Assembly: GCA_021234155.1 (NCBI GenBank) | Contig: JAJEKV010000002.1 | Span: 36,185,107-36,249,106 of the forward strand | Direction: 5' to 3' | DNA length: 64,000 bases | From: Isoetes taiwanensis | Lineage: Eukaryota > Streptophyta > Lycopodiopsida > Isoetales > Isoetaceae | Shown: one piece after another, positions 1 through 12,449 of the stretch | Layout of the letters: each line of letters starts with the position of its first letter | Numbering within the stretch: the stretch's first letter is position 1 | The notes under the pieces: model-generated | Database searches by the model: none | Told to the model about the DNA's origin: nothing | Seen by the model: only the letters and a program-made list of their open reading frames with translations | Program-made: the position numbers and the translations under genes

Positions 1-1389
1 TGGTGCAGAAGTTGATGTAACTAGTGCTCTCTTGAAAGCTATAAAATAAATAATCAAGTTAGACATTGCTGAAGTATTTCTGTGTCAAGTAAGCAACTTG
101 ACCAACATCTCGCGCGTGGCATGACAAGTCTATAAATTCTGAGAGCAATTTTTTAGGATTCGCGCGTAACGCGAGTCGAAGGATCCAGGACGGTAAGATA
201 GATGGAATGTGACTTCTCACGTGTAGCGCAAGAATTCACATTCCATCTCTCTTACCATCCTCGCGTAGGGTTGACCTAGACTATGACCTCGACAACCCTA
301 CTCTTACGCTTACTATAGAATCCGAACTTCTCGTGCTAAGTGCGAGAAATCCATAGACTGGTGGCACTCCACATAAGGCTTAATCATAGAAACACATTAA
401 AGAGAGTATGCTTCATAAAAAAAGAAAATCCTACCCGCTTCCCTGTCTCTGATGATTACAATTGAAGATTAAGATACTAGAAATTATAATCACAGAGCAT
501 TGCAGATTCACTTAAGACTAAGCAGAAAACCCTAAACACATAATCAAACAAAGACTAAGCTGCAAACAAAGACAAGCTAAGAAGCAGAGATGCAGGGTAA
601 CAATAATCTAATCAAATCTAGGTTGCAGAGTGACAGAGTTAATCAAAGAGTCTCAGAGTTTCTAAATCTATTAATAAAGTTAAGCACACAAGCAGAAAGT
701 TTCTAAAACCTAATAAAAATAGAGCCACAGAGTTCCTCATCTATTAAGAACTCGAACATACTAACCTTTAGTTGCCATATCGAAGTGCTTGAAGCTCTAG
801 AAACTAGAATTGTACTCTGTTGCAGCTCGAGAAGCTCGGGTGAATCTCGAGAAGCTCGAGAAGCTCAAATCGAGTCGGAATTGTTGTAAAAGCAGGCCGA
901 AAATGAAGTAGAATAGCTCAGAATGCAGGTAGCGCTAAAGAAATTTGGATCGCTTGAGATTTCGCTCAAGAAGAGTGCGTCTGTTTCGGAAGGCAGTCGA
1001 AGCAAAACTTCTGGAAGAAATTAGGAATGAAAAATGAGATTCAAATTAGATTGAAATTAGAAAATGTGATTATTACACGGGTCATAGAAACAATTAATGA
1101 ATAGACGCCCGCCATTGAAACCCTGTACTACCCTTATCATTGTTTAGAAAAACAAGAAAATTAATTCCGACCGCAATTTAAAATTAAAATCTTTTAGCCC
1201 GCCCGCGAATATCCCTTTCCCCAACTACTTTTCAATCATTGGCCTGTACTAATGGTCTATTTTAAAAATGCCCGCCACTTAATTTGTGTTCTTGGCCTCG
1301 CATTGGATCATAGAATTTGTGTTTCTCTAATGCGCCTAGAGAGACACAAGAACTGTGTTTTCATTATAGTGTTTTAATTCGAATTTGGG
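1..1389. other. Non-coding 5' edge, no gene seen
   Basis: No convincing reading frame on either strand. The stretch carries short CpG-rich palindromes near 160-174 and 329-348, a longer imperfect hairpin at 188-260, and clustered CTCGAGAAGCTC-type direct repeats around 825-870. It may be flank or untranslated sequence of the DUF8039-like gene that starts at 1390. Confidence 0.5.
188..260. repeat. Imperfect hairpin with 25-bp arms
   Basis: Bases 188-212 and 236-260 are inverted copies matching at 23 of 25 positions, separated by a 23-bp spacer. The core shared by both arms is AGATGGAATGTGA. It could be the end of a foldback element, a small transcribed hairpin or a chance structure; nothing around it decides. 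Confidence 0.6.
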
Positions 1390-1798
1390 ATGTTGCCAAG
1401 AAGGAAGCTTGCTGAAGCGCTGGATCAGGCTGCCGAATCTCAGGTAGTTCTTCTATCAAGTGAGTGGATTGAGGCGCCATGACTTGTGAAACTTAATTAA
1501 CAAAGCTTTGCAGGTCGAGGAAATGAGCAATCAAGCAGAAGAAATGAAATTTTCCATTGGAGAAGCATGCTTCTTGTTAGCAGAAAACAGGAAAGATGTC
1601 ATTGGCAAGGGCATTGTTGATAACATGGCACCAACTACAGCATGCCATGGAGTGCCCTTGGGACCTGATTATATTAGAATTAGATTGACAGACTGCTTTG
1701 CTGCCACTCATCCATTACAAAGATCACATGCAGGAGCAGAAACACTTGGAGAATCAGTAGGGAGTTTCTTGGCTTGGCCAACAACACTACTCAGAGAG
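1390..1798 (+). pseudogene. DUF8039-like transposon-associated fragment (two exons)
   Basis: An 18-codon first exon starts at ATG 1390 (MLPRRKLAEALDQAAESQ) and ends at a GT donor at 1444. A TTGCAG acceptor at 1513 opens a second exon in the same frame, which runs to a GTATGT donor after about 1798. The second exon contains VIGKGIV, then HGVPLGPDYIRIRL, then VGSFLAWPTTLL. This order resembles the DUF8039 module often found in plant CACTA-type element proteins (family recognition from memory). The protein is far shorter than such proteins and no downstream exon is evident, so a captured or decayed fragment is most likely. A small real gene with more exons cannot be excluded. Confidence 0.45.
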
Positions 1799-2700
1799 GT
1801 ATGTACTGAAAATTTTACTGTAGCACTGTTGCTCTTTACTGTAGCTATTGTAGCATATTTCACGTGTCACCTTTTCATGTGCTACTCACATGCATACTCG
1901 TATGTCTACACAATAATGTTGCTACTGTATTGCTCATGCTATAAATATGAATTCCTCTCAGTGGCAGCGCATTAGTCATGCCCCGCAATCCGATCACATC
2001 CTGTTCTAATTGCAATTGTCGATCTACCTTGCCACCGGTTCCATAATATGTGGATTCCATCATTCGCTCCACGAACTATTTTGAAATTTATAGACGCCAG
2101 CAGAGGGGCTTGGAACTCGATCCTTGGTTGCAGGGAGTTGCAATGGCCTCTGCTAAAAGTTATCCTGCATATAAGGTTGTCATCCACCTTGTATGGGTTC
2201 CAGAGCATGGTGTTTATGAAGTTAAGAGAGTGACCGTGCCACCTGCTCATGATGAGCCTGGTTGGTGAAAGAATTGTCCTCTTCTTTTGTAACTGCCATG
2301 GTTTTTTCTTGTTGAATAAAAAGTCGCTTACATCCAGGCAAGAACTTGATTTGAAGTGACTCTGTAGTAGTTTTTGGGGTTAATTAACTAAATGTAATAT
2401 GTACAGTAAATCTAACTATGAAATGAATTTTATACAATATATTAATCTCTCGCACTGAGCGCGAGAAGAAAAGACTCGCACCCAATGCGAGAAGAACAAA
2501 AAACTAGAAATAACCTAACCATGTTGACATTCGTCCTTCACAAAAAAACAATTGTGAAAGTAAAAATGTTTTTTATTCCAAAAAATATATACAACGGACC
2601 TTTATAAAAGCTATTCTGGTAAGACTGGTAGCAGTGGTGCAGGATCAATAATTATTGTCTTCTGTACAATATAATCTAGTCTATCTGGATCCAGATTTGT
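1799..2700. other. Mostly non-coding; one short ORF
   Basis: A 72-codon plus-strand ORF at 2050-2268 is unrecognised and might be an exon. The rest is AT-rich. Two CpG palindromes of the TCTCGCAC...GCGAGA type lie at about 2447-2466 and 2474-2493. Confidence 0.3.
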
Positions 2701-2712
2701 GATCATCAGCAG

Positions 2713-3110
2713 TCAGTTTATTTTGGCCTCCAGCATTCCTAAATGGTGGGTCCTTAGACTCTCTAACAAGTCTTTTTGTCTAGGTTTCAGGATTAAGAAA
2801 TGGCTCAAAACAAATTTAATGCTAATAGATGCAACTGAATGGAGGTCTACATCTGCAATCTGTGCATTAAACTCGGCTTCTGTTAAGCCTGCCACTTGTT
2901 GCACCGTACTTCCACATCCATCTCTCTCCTCAGAGACATGGAGGAGATGGTCGAACTTCTTCACCAACCTGTTGAAATCCCGGAACAATGTTGCTTCCGG
3001 GATATCTCTATAGAGTGCCCCGTCCTGGGCTTTGGTGAGGCTCAAGGCCAAGTCTCGCTCGTGCAGATGACCACGGTTGGTAGCATCGACATGCACCAAA
3101 CCGGTTTCAT
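2713..3110 (-). CDS. Hypothetical exon-like ORF, about 128 codons
   Basis: This open frame has a protein-like composition, with alternating charged and hydrophobic residues and no low complexity. It begins downstream of a plausible CAATAG acceptor on the minus strand (near 3116-3121) and ends at a stop at 2713. No ATG opens it, so it is more likely a terminal exon than a complete gene. The sequence includes RDFNRLVKKFDHLLHVSEE and FVLSHFLILKPRQKDLLESL, which suggest amphipathic helices. I do not recognise the family. Its neighbours are transposon relics, so it may belong to one. Confidence 0.3.
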
Positions 3111-3437
3111 AACCTATTGAGGAAAAAAATTGCAGAGATTGGAATGGCGAAATGATATTCGTGCTGATTCAACAAATACGAAATTGAAAATAATGTGCTA
3201 CGAAATGGGATATCTGGTGACGTGTCCAAATGTGATACTTTTGTATGAGTCGCGCCCAGCGCGACATATCTGTATTTGGTAAACTAATATAACTTTCTTA
3301 TGTATTTTACAAAATTATGGTCCATACGTGTCGCACGCACTGTCGCGCGTAGCGCAGTGTAGGCATTGTATAAATATTTCATTTATTGTTATTGCATATA
3401 ATACTATGTTTTCCTCAACCTTTCTTCTAATTTTTAG

Positions 3438-5500
3438 ATTTCTATTGAAGCTACTGCTGGGGAATCCTGTGACCAAGAACCTCGAGCAGAGAATAATGAT
3501 GCTGATTACATGGATGTGGAAAAGATTAATACAAATAAGAATGAACAACCACCTGAAGCAAATGCAGAAAATATTAAAAACCCAGTTGGAGCTAATGAGG
3601 AAAGAAGAATCGTAGTTTTCAGATTAACATGGAAGGATGAGAAAGTGATTTTGCATCATCAGTGCAATAGAGGAATTGTTGGTGAAGGTGTGCTTATACT
3701 ATGGGATTCTATGCACTGCTATAATGGAAAGGCTATTGGTGATGACTTCGTGGAAGTCTCCATTTCTTCAATACAGCTTCATAACTTCAGTGTTGAGCTG
3801 AAGGACAAACACTGCTATGCTTGCAATAATATCAACAGTGGTTTAGACTTGCCAGCCTTGTTGCTCTGGCCAGTGGACTCCATTGAAATAATAGAAAAAG
3901 GGATGCTTCAAAGAATTGAGTATGTTGGAGAAAATAATGTGGTGGTGGATGAAAATGGCATTCCTTCCATACCTCTTTTGGATGTATCCATACCAGAAAG
4001 AAGGGCCTACAACTTCTTGAAGAGGAAGAAGAGGAAGGAAAAGGTGCGGACTGTGAAAGATATTAACAACTGTAGTGAAGAGACCATGCAAGCCATTAGA
4101 GGGGGGGATTGTGGCTGCCCCAACAACTGCTTTGGTAGATTCACAGTGAAAGAACTTGTGGAAGCCCGATCAATCTACAAGGAGAAAACTCAGGACGCTA
4201 GAAAAACTTATATTTACAATATTATAGAACATGTATTTGGGCCATCACCTGATATCAGGAACAGGGGATTTCCTATTGGTGAGAAATGGATATGCCGCAG
4301 TGCAGTGACAACTATACTAGGTATTCCAGTCTCTACATGGTGGCGATTAAGGCGGAACCAAAAGAGGGGGGCTCAAATAGGTTGGCATGGTAATCGGGGA
4401 AAGGCGAGGACAACCCCCAGGGTGCTTGCAGCCCAAAGTTTATTCGAGAAGTTTGTTAACTATCATGCTGAGAGTATGCCTCACAAAAGTGCGGTTGATG
4501 AAGAGGGATGCAGGAAAGTAGTTCGAATGTTGCCTGCATATTTCACACAAAAAGTGATTTTACAAATGATCAACAATCTTCTAGAGGAAATGGGTGTGGA
4601 CAAGATTTCACAATCAGCCTTCAGCAAGCTCTGGAGTAAGCATTTTTCAGATGTCAAAAGAATGCAATATAACAACTTCTCAAAATGCAATATATGCAGT
4701 GGATTTGTTAGATAAGTTCGAGAAGTCAAAGCTTGAGGTGGAAAGCAGTGGTTCGGAAGGAAATGAGAATACACACGATGGAGCAAATGTCATGTCGATC
4801 AATATACTGGATATGGAGATGCTTGTCTACAATGGAACCAGAGAATTTTCTATACGTCATTCATGACAAGATAGATCAGCAAAAAACCTGTTTGCTCCAG
4901 TTTAGGGCTATACCAAAGTCTGTTGCAAGGTCTTTCCCATTGCAAATATCACTAGCTGGATTTATAACTCATGGCCAGGGAGCAGTGCATCACGGTCATT
5001 TTACATTAGAATTATGGGGTGATGGTCCAAACTTCCATGTTGATAGCATTGCAAAATCATTGCACGATTTGGAACATGGTTTTAATGGAGATGTTCATTC
5101 TTATAATTTATTGCAACATCTCTTCAAGACATTGCATGACATTGGTCCCATGAAACTAGAGGATTTGACCATAGGAAGGATGAATGGGCCAGCACCTTCA
5201 ATTCATGTGAACCCAATACCGGGGCGCCGACTACCCAATAAGCTACTCTTGCAACTTGACAATTGTGCTGTGCAGAATAAAAATAGATACTTGTTTGCAT
5301 ACTTGTCGTATCTTACATGCTCTATGTTGAATACTTGATGCTGGCAACATTCACGAAGACATTGATGCAATGTTTGGGCATTATAGGATCAAATTGCAGA
5401 AAAGTGACGCCACCACCTATCCTTTGTCTTACACTACCTATTCGAGCACTTCATATGTACTTGCTGGTCTTGAAGCTCAATATGTTTTCCATTTGCTGCC
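3438..5500 (+). pseudogene. DUF7869-type transposon-associated gene, frameshifted
   Basis: An exon opens after a TTTTTAG acceptor at 3437 and reads for about 425 codons to a stop at 4715. A later frame (4733-5338) carries the most diagnostic part, LLLQLDNCAVQNKNRYLFAY. A third frame just downstream (about 5350-5400) carries IHEDIDAMFGHYRIKL. The pair of motifs DN..xxNKNRY and HEDID is what I associate with DUF7869 proteins, an RNase-H-like transposase-like family spread in seed-free plants. In intact members a GHTHEDID segment follows the DN motif by about 20-30 residues. Here the frame is lost and some residues are missing between them. There are at least two frameshifts and no single open frame, so this is a relic. 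The N-terminal 230 residues are not recognised. Confidence 0.6.
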
Positions 5501-5597
5501 CGAAAAAAATGGCAGCAGACTTGCTTAGCTAGTTTTGGTTTTTAAAGCTCATCAAACAGTAACATTTGTTCATGAGGTGCATATTCTCTAACTGGTT

Positions 5598-6995
5598 ATG
5601 GCAGATGAAGATAAGAAAGCACCAGCAGCTATAGAAACGATTATCGTGAAGGAGGAGGATGCTCCCCCAAATAACAAGCGGAAAACTCGAGCCAGAAAGG
5701 ATGCACCAGCTAAGAGTGCAGCTAAGAAAAGGTATGCACTTCATCTTAACTCACACCATTTCTTCAACTCACACCATTTCTTGTAGGCAAAAATCTGTTG
5801 AAGACACAACATCTCTTGAAGATTCTAAATCCGGTGAAGAATCTGATGCTGATGCAAGGTAATATTATGAAACATTTGTTTTTATGCACCTGCATGATAC
5901 TTGACACTTCAATTTGATTCTTGTAGGAGCATGCGTGAGAAACTGTGTTCTTACACGCCTTTCGTGCCTTTCAAGGATAGCCCCCCTGATCCTCCCATGA
6001 AGGTGGTCGATATTGACCTTGAAGAACTCTCAGGCACCCGATCAAGAATGACAAGCCGCCTTTATTGAACTAGATGGCGGTGTATGCACAAGGTTTTGTA
6101 GATGTAATTCTGATTTCATCTCCTATTCTTTGTGTATTTATAATGAAGTATAATTATGACCTTATCTTCTTGTAGGTACCTGCATCATAATTTGCCATCG
6201 GAGTGGAAGAACAAGATTTTCTTTTATCCATCTTTTAACTTTCACTTGTTCAAGGAAGCTACAACAAGTAAGAAAAAAACCGAGGCCTCAAGAAACATTG
6301 TAGATATCGTGAAACAGGGAATGAAAGGGCTGGTTATGTCAAAATGCCAGTATGTTCTTCTATCCGTGCTTGAGAATGAGCACTTTGTGTTGGCTATATT
6401 TGCCTTTGCAGAAGGGAATCCTGCAGTTCTTCGTGCACCATCGATTCATATATTGAATAGTCCGGAAAGCTTTTATGCGACAAATGAGAAGGCAATTAGA
6501 GGGTATGCATTTCTATCTACTTTCTCCCATTCCTGTCTACTTAAATATTTACATTTCTACTTTTAAATGTGCATGTGCAGGCTTCATACGCAGATATTGA
6601 CTCAATCAATGAGTCAAACCTCAAGCGGTGTTGATTTTATTCGCAAAATAATGTGAAGGGGCTTGAACATCTTGAAGTACCTCAAAGAGCCCGACCGGTC
6701 GAATTAAAACGGCTTGTATGTGATGGCCTGCATGCACAAATTTGTGAACGCAGTTGTCGGAAATAAGGAGTTGAAGGTAAGTGTCCAATTCTCTTGCAAG
6801 CTTTTAGTTTACACCATTTTTACATTTCTGTTTGCTTTAATGCACTATGCACAGGTTACAGCAGGCTGGTTTTCACACGATTATGCGCTAGGTCGGCGAG
6901 CATGTCTGCAAGAAGCCCTGCTTAAACAGTGTGAAGATGGAGAAGCCATTGATGTGTCGATTGGTAGCAGTGTTGTTAAAAAACCCCGTTTTTAA
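5598..6995 (+). pseudogene. Ulp1/C48 peptidase-like exons, catalytically decayed
   Basis: Exon-like blocks separated by short AG/GT-bounded gaps: a basic linker (5598-5733), an acidic piece (about 5790-5860), another to about 6066, then 6176-6500 and about 6590-6995. The block at 6176-6500 has FFYPSFNFHLF, then ENEHFVLAIF and SIHILNSPES. These fit the Ulp1 pattern of substrate loop, catalytic His and the strand before the catalytic Asp. Near 6680-6760 one frame reads NGLYVMACMHKFV, matching the region after the catalytic Cys (Q-x-N-x-x-D-C-G). Here His is kept, Asp is replaced by Asn, and the Cys position reads Asn next to an in-frame stop. A former deSUMOylase-like domain, probably part of the same element as the DUF7869 block just upstream, is the best reading. 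Confidence 0.45.
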
Positions 6996-8013
6996 CCATA
7001 GAGTACTTCTTAAAAAACTCCTACGTTTTCTAAACGTTTGCAACCATCGGGGGTTATCAAAAAATGTAAAAAAAAAAAACCATTACTAATGCCTCGAATG
7101 ACTTTCATTTAGATTTTCTAGTCTAGCAAACAAGATTTTGGAACTATGAGCGGCCGCATGCATGTAGAAACATGCGGAATGCATGTAGAACCAGGGTTTT
7201 GGTTTTTTGCTCAATGAAAGAAAGGTTTTATCGCACCATGCAAACCAGAAACAGTTCTTGCGCCAATCCAAAACCAAATAACCAAGGTAACTTTTCCATT
7301 CTTCTTCTTTTACAACTAATTTTATTTCGATTCTTTTTTTTCTATATTGCTTCTGAAGATCTTACTACCATAAGTGATAAATAGAAGCAGGAAGTGAACC
7401 AAAACCGTTCCAAAGGTATAGCTGCTTCAAATAATTCTTTTTTACCTATATTCATTTCTCTTCTATCTACCTCTAGTATGATAATTATGTTAGTTGTTAT
7501 ATTATTAAGTTAACGTATTCTAAGATTTTAAAAACCAAAAATAAAAAACTTAAAAAAAACTTAAAAAACGTATGCTACCCGTATGGTATGCAAAGTATTT
7601 AACAACATTGATTGGTAGATGAATCTAACCATTTGTTTATGAGTTTTGTGGATGAACAGTCTGTTTTCAGATTTATCAACACTTGGTTTATGCTCTGATA
7701 TCATAAGCCTGTATAAAATTCGGATACTGGTAATACCTTCGAACTGCCTAATGGAATCACTCTGCATAAAAATCAGACTTTGTTTTGGCCTAGTTGCCTT
7801 CAAAATTTCGGATGTACTTGGCCAGAGTGCCTCAACCAATTAATTTTGAAAAAAATGACATAAGTTGTGCCATATGGCATTATTCTAAAGCATGTATCCG
7901 GTTTTACGCCAAAGTCAATTTATCCCAAGTGTTTTGTATGTCTTTCATTTCTCCTGTTCTTAAATTATCCTCATAAAAGTTCTACCACTTATTGACAACT
8001 TAAGCTCATATTA

Positions 8014-8149
8014 GATGAGTGCTTCAAGATGATGAATGTGAGGTCATGATCTTACATGACTTGATCATTTGAGATGGGTTGGATGAGTGCTCCAAGATGA
8101 TGAATGTGAGGTCATGATCTTACATGACTTGATCATTTGAGATGGGTTT
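8014..8149. repeat. Tandem duplication, 2 x 68 bp
   Basis: The unit starting GATGAGTGCT at 8014 is repeated from 8082 with almost no change (one T/C difference seen early in the unit). It contains GAGGTCATGATC followed by ACATGACTTGATC, which is itself partly palindromic. Confidence 0.9.
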
Positions 8150-8759
8150 GATGATAGTGTATGCTTGATACATCCCATTTCTTTTTTCCCACTCACTAAG
8201 TCCCCAATACTTGACTTACAAAGTGCGGTGACTTCGGACTTCGGACTATGTACCTTCACATTCTTCAAGGCAACCTCTGCTTTTCGGACTCCAACTTTTC
8301 ATGGGGTCCATGACGAGGAGGTGAATGTACAAATTGACTTGATGGATACACTTTCATCCCCTCGAAATGTTAGTGCAAGGTATTTCAGCTTTTTGATAAG
8401 TGCACACTTTTTTGCTTCCATCCCATGCTGTGACTTCATGATACTGAGCCCATGGGATTGAGATGGACAAGTGCATTGACAATTTTGTAATCTCTGACCA
8501 TGTACATGAGATATAGTTGTAAATTTTGACATGTACATGAGATACAGTTATAAATTTTGAAGTCTGACCATGTCAATATTTTGACATTGTGAACATGTAC
8601 ACTATTTTGACATTGTAACCACCCCTATCTAAATATATAAAATCTCTATCTCCTTCTTATTGTCAGACACTTCATAGAACTATCATGCCTAGCATCCAAA
8701 GCATAAATTACTCTTTTGTTGTATTGTCGAGCACAATTAGGAGGAGATGTTAATACGTT

Positions 8760-9060
8760 GTATAAGTGGTCAAGATGTCAAACATTGCACAAAAGTACTA
8801 GCACTTTGTGCACAAGGTGTTAACACTTTGTGCACAAGTGTTAAATAACTTGTATAAGTGGCAAGGGAAAAAAAACTCGTGTCCCCTTTTTTTATTTTTA
8901 CAAGGTCAATAATGTCTTGCCAAGGTTCAAGACCTTTGTGCAACTTGTGTCAAGATGTCAAACCTTGTACTTGTTGTCAAGATGTCAAACCTTGCACAAG
9001 TGTCCCCCATATAAGTCCCCCATTCTAAAGGATACAATATAAGTGTCCCCCATTGTTTTA
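8760..9060. repeat. Degenerate short direct and inverted repeats
   Basis: Variants of CAAGATGTCAAAC, CTTGCACAAGTGT, ACTTTGTGCACAAG and ATATAAGTGTCCCCC recur in changing order. This looks like a decayed minisatellite or the terminal region of an unidentified element. Confidence 0.6.
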
Positions 9061-9399
9061 AAAGAGGCATACTGAGCTATGTCAGTATAAGTTGTACTGT
9101 AAGCACACATCAAACAAGCAAATTCAAAACCACAACACTAGGCACTTCCAAAATGGCTCTTACCATATATACACTCACGAAATTTGAACCATTAACCTAA
9201 GGTAGCCATTAACCTTGAGTTTTCAAGTACAAGTACAAGTGTCTCAAGTACATGTACAAGTGTCTTGAACCTACCTGCTGCCAATGTATTCACTTTAATA
9301 TTGAAAACAAGTGATCAGAATTGTTCTGCTGGCCAAACACATGACAATAATTATGTAGCCTGATGTACAAAAAGGTAAACTTGATACAAGAACAGAAAT

Positions 9400-12300
9400 T
9401 CACAGTACATCTACAATCTCAGGCAGATTTCCTAATAGCATCTCGTTGCCAATCTTGAGACAGTTCATATGCATAAGCAAAGCACCTTTTATCTTGTGCT
9501 TGATCTGGCTCCAATGCGGCGAACCCCTATTACTGGACTTCGGGAGGGACAAAACCTTCTTCTCTTTTAGTAACCTGTACTTCTGATGGCAGCTAGGGAT
9601 CAGCTCGAAGTAGTTGCCTGTAATAACCTCATCACCTCTGAAAAATAAGTTTCCATAGTCATCCATGGTATCTACCTCGAGTACATGTTTTACTTCGGTG
9701 CATTGAAGGATATAATAAGGGACCCCCTCATGATTGTCTGCGGAGTCAGTGAAGCATCCAAAATAATCACCAACCGGCGTCTGGCTCATCAATATTATCC
9801 TCGTCATTTGCCCATAAATCCTCAGCCTCATCAACATCTCCAGGATTGATCTTACTAATTGGCTCTAGTTTTCGCAACTCCCACCTACCACAATGGTCAG
9901 CATTCTCACAAGCAGGCCAATTAAAATTGATGCATGCTTTGCAAAAACATGAAAGAGGTATGCACAATAATTTTGTAGCATCGTTTGAGTCTATTGAAGA
10001 CACACAATGAAGTGATTGCACGCCTTTTACTGGAAGTACATCATGTGCTTGGGACCGATCAATGTCAGTCACCTCCCAGAATACCCTCTCCACATCTGAT
10101 TTTTTCTCCCTCAATACTTGACACGCAGTTGCTGCATCTTTTACTATCTTCCCATCCTTTTTCCTTTGTTCTGCTTCAAGCCACAATTTAGAGATTGCCC
10201 CTTCCCCATCGTGTGTTCCCTTACCATGTCCTGAACCAAAGAAATTCCACTGCATTCTTATCTTATGTTGAACATGGTATCTTGTCACATGATAGAATGC
10301 TCTTCTAGATTTAAACTGGGCTGCACAACCATCGGACCAAACCAAATGGTATTTCAAATGGCCACCACCATTCTCTTGCAACCATTTGAGGTGCATCTTG
10401 AATGCATCTTGTAATGGTGGGTATCATGAGTTTTGTCGTCTGAAATAAATGAGTGCACACATTTTCTCAATCTGCCATTTACCTTGAACATGGCGATATG
10501 AACCAGAATACTAATTTGTTCATTGTACCAATGCTGAGCTTGAATCTCGTTGAATGGCTTCAAAGTATAATTTTCAGAAAAATCAACAACTGATAGCACT
10601 GAATCGTCGGGCTGAAGTGTTCATTATGCATTCTTTGAACTGCTTGCTTTGCCAATGTGCCACAAAATTGTGATATATAAACTTAGACATATGGTCAAAC
10701 ATGCTGTCCAACATCTCCTTTACATCGCCCTTCTTGTCAACTAACTTCAGCCTTGGGAAGTTCCCTTCTTTGAAGGTTCATTAACATAGTTATAGACTTG
10801 CCAATCGGCCAGAATCCTCGATGCTTCCATCCTTCTCTCTCGGGACACAACTCAATTAATCTGTTTCCCACAACCGTCACATTTTGTTTCCATGCAAAGG
10901 CTTGTGCCACTCCTCATCGGCCGCCCTCGGGCATACCATGGCTCTCAAAAGCGTGCTCACATTATCATAATTCTGCTTAGCTTGGCAAATCCCTAGGCAT
11001 TAACTTCAAGCACACACATTGCAATTGCAAGTACAATTCTCGTGGAATTTTGACCTCATCATATTGAAAGCCTTCTTATATAAATCTGCTTTTGCTCATG
11101 CTTCACACAACAAATAGGTATTCCTCTCCTTTAGCTTTCTATGCAAGGAGGTTTTAAGTATTCGAATTGCATAATGCCAATTTTGACTTTTGGATGTTTG
11201 GTCAACAAAGATTTGGTATAATTCAAATGCGCAAAGTACACTGTCGAGAATCTTACAAAATATTAGAATGTACATTCTATATGTTTTTAATGTATCTTCC
11301 ACATTCTTACATCTAAGTACTTTCTTCCTCAAAACCCCACATCCTTACATAATAGCTACTTTATGAAAAGCATTCACATATTTTCTTGACATCTACTACA
11401 TTCCTACAGTAGCTTCCTTCAGTTTTATTTTCTTACATCTATAGCACATCTCTACAGTTAGCTTCAAGTATACCTTCAAGTTGGATTCAATGTAAAGCAT
11501 GTCAATATAACTTCTACAAGAAAAACTGAATAACATTTCTTGATGCATGATGTGGAACATGCTTGTACAGAAAAAGACTATCACACCGCAAAAAAATGTA
11601 GAAAACATCTACATGACTACATACATTCCTAGCTAAAGTACATTTGATGTTCAGATCGAAAATTCAAAAAACTATGTGACTCCTCCATGACCCTAAAATA
11701 CTAGCATGTACCTGTGTAATGTCGATGTACTGAATTGGTTCAGTCCTCTTCTTCATGACATCTCTTACCTTTGGTGATACTTTTGTATTATCTAACCAGA
11801 ACTGAACAACTCTGTCCTTCATAGCCTGATCTATGGCATTTTTTCTTGGCTTTCGTCCTGCTAATGCCCACAGATTTGCTCCACACAGTGACATTTTTTT
11901 CCTCCTTTCTGCTGCTAGCTTCATATTTCTAGGATGCAATTTGAGGATTTTGGTCCGGTGTGGTCTGTAATACTCCTTCCTTTCCAACTACCATGGAAAG
12001 AACACTGTGTTTGGCAGCAAGCTTGTCATTGCTATTAGCACGTTTCACTTCTTGGAGGCCATCCTTAAGGTTTTCAAATAAATCTCTTTTCACAATAGCC
12101 TCTTTAGGCCTTCCAACAACAGGGCCAAATAAAAAGTCCAATCTACTATCCTGGAGCAATTTTCCAAAAAAAAGTTTTTTTTTGCTTTGGATTCAATCTA
12201 GAAACTTGATTTAGTATGTGATTCACGTAATCATTCACCCTTCTTCTAATCTGTTTTTGTCCCATATCCGGCCTCTCTCTTGCATCTTTTTGATGAAGAT

Positions 12301-12449
12301 TGGTTGTCCCCAGAAGAAATGCATGTAGAGTCCTCCTCAATAGCAAAATTCGAATCTGATGGTAAGTCCTCCTCAAGAACAAGATCCGAATCTGTTGTTG
12401 CTGGTGAATTTGATTCTGCCATAGCTTCATACATTCCAAGATCGATCAA
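9400..12449 (-). pseudogene. Transposase-like gene with SDG / HGKG / DGEG motifs, broken
   Basis: Read from 12449 downward, the blocks are: an acidic N-terminus (12449-12246); a middle block in two or three frames with LWALAGRKPRKNAIDQAMKD and NTKVSPKVRDVMKKR (about 12159-11700); a gap; a block with DFSENYTLKPFNEIQAQHW and SFISDDKTHD (10599-10420); then, after a frameshift near 10396, VWSDGCAAQFKSRRAFYH and WNFFGSGHGKGTHDGEGA. A final frameshift near 9770 leads to a C-terminal block ending at 9400. I know this motif set from uncharacterised transposon-like proteins of plants and invertebrates. The Asp residues of DFSENY and SDG suggest an RNase-H-type nuclease core (inference). The 10600-11660 gap may be an intron or insertion. 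Several frame changes mark it as a relic. Confidence 0.55.

Larger units (their letters stand above)
6996..9395. other. AT-rich intergenic DNA with tandem repeats
   Basis: No supported gene. Short ORFs on both strands are random-looking. The stretch holds the 68-bp tandem duplication at 8014-8149, a degenerate pair of ACATGTACATGAGAT-type units near 8500-8570, and a repeat-rich block at about 8760-9060. Confidence 0.5.
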
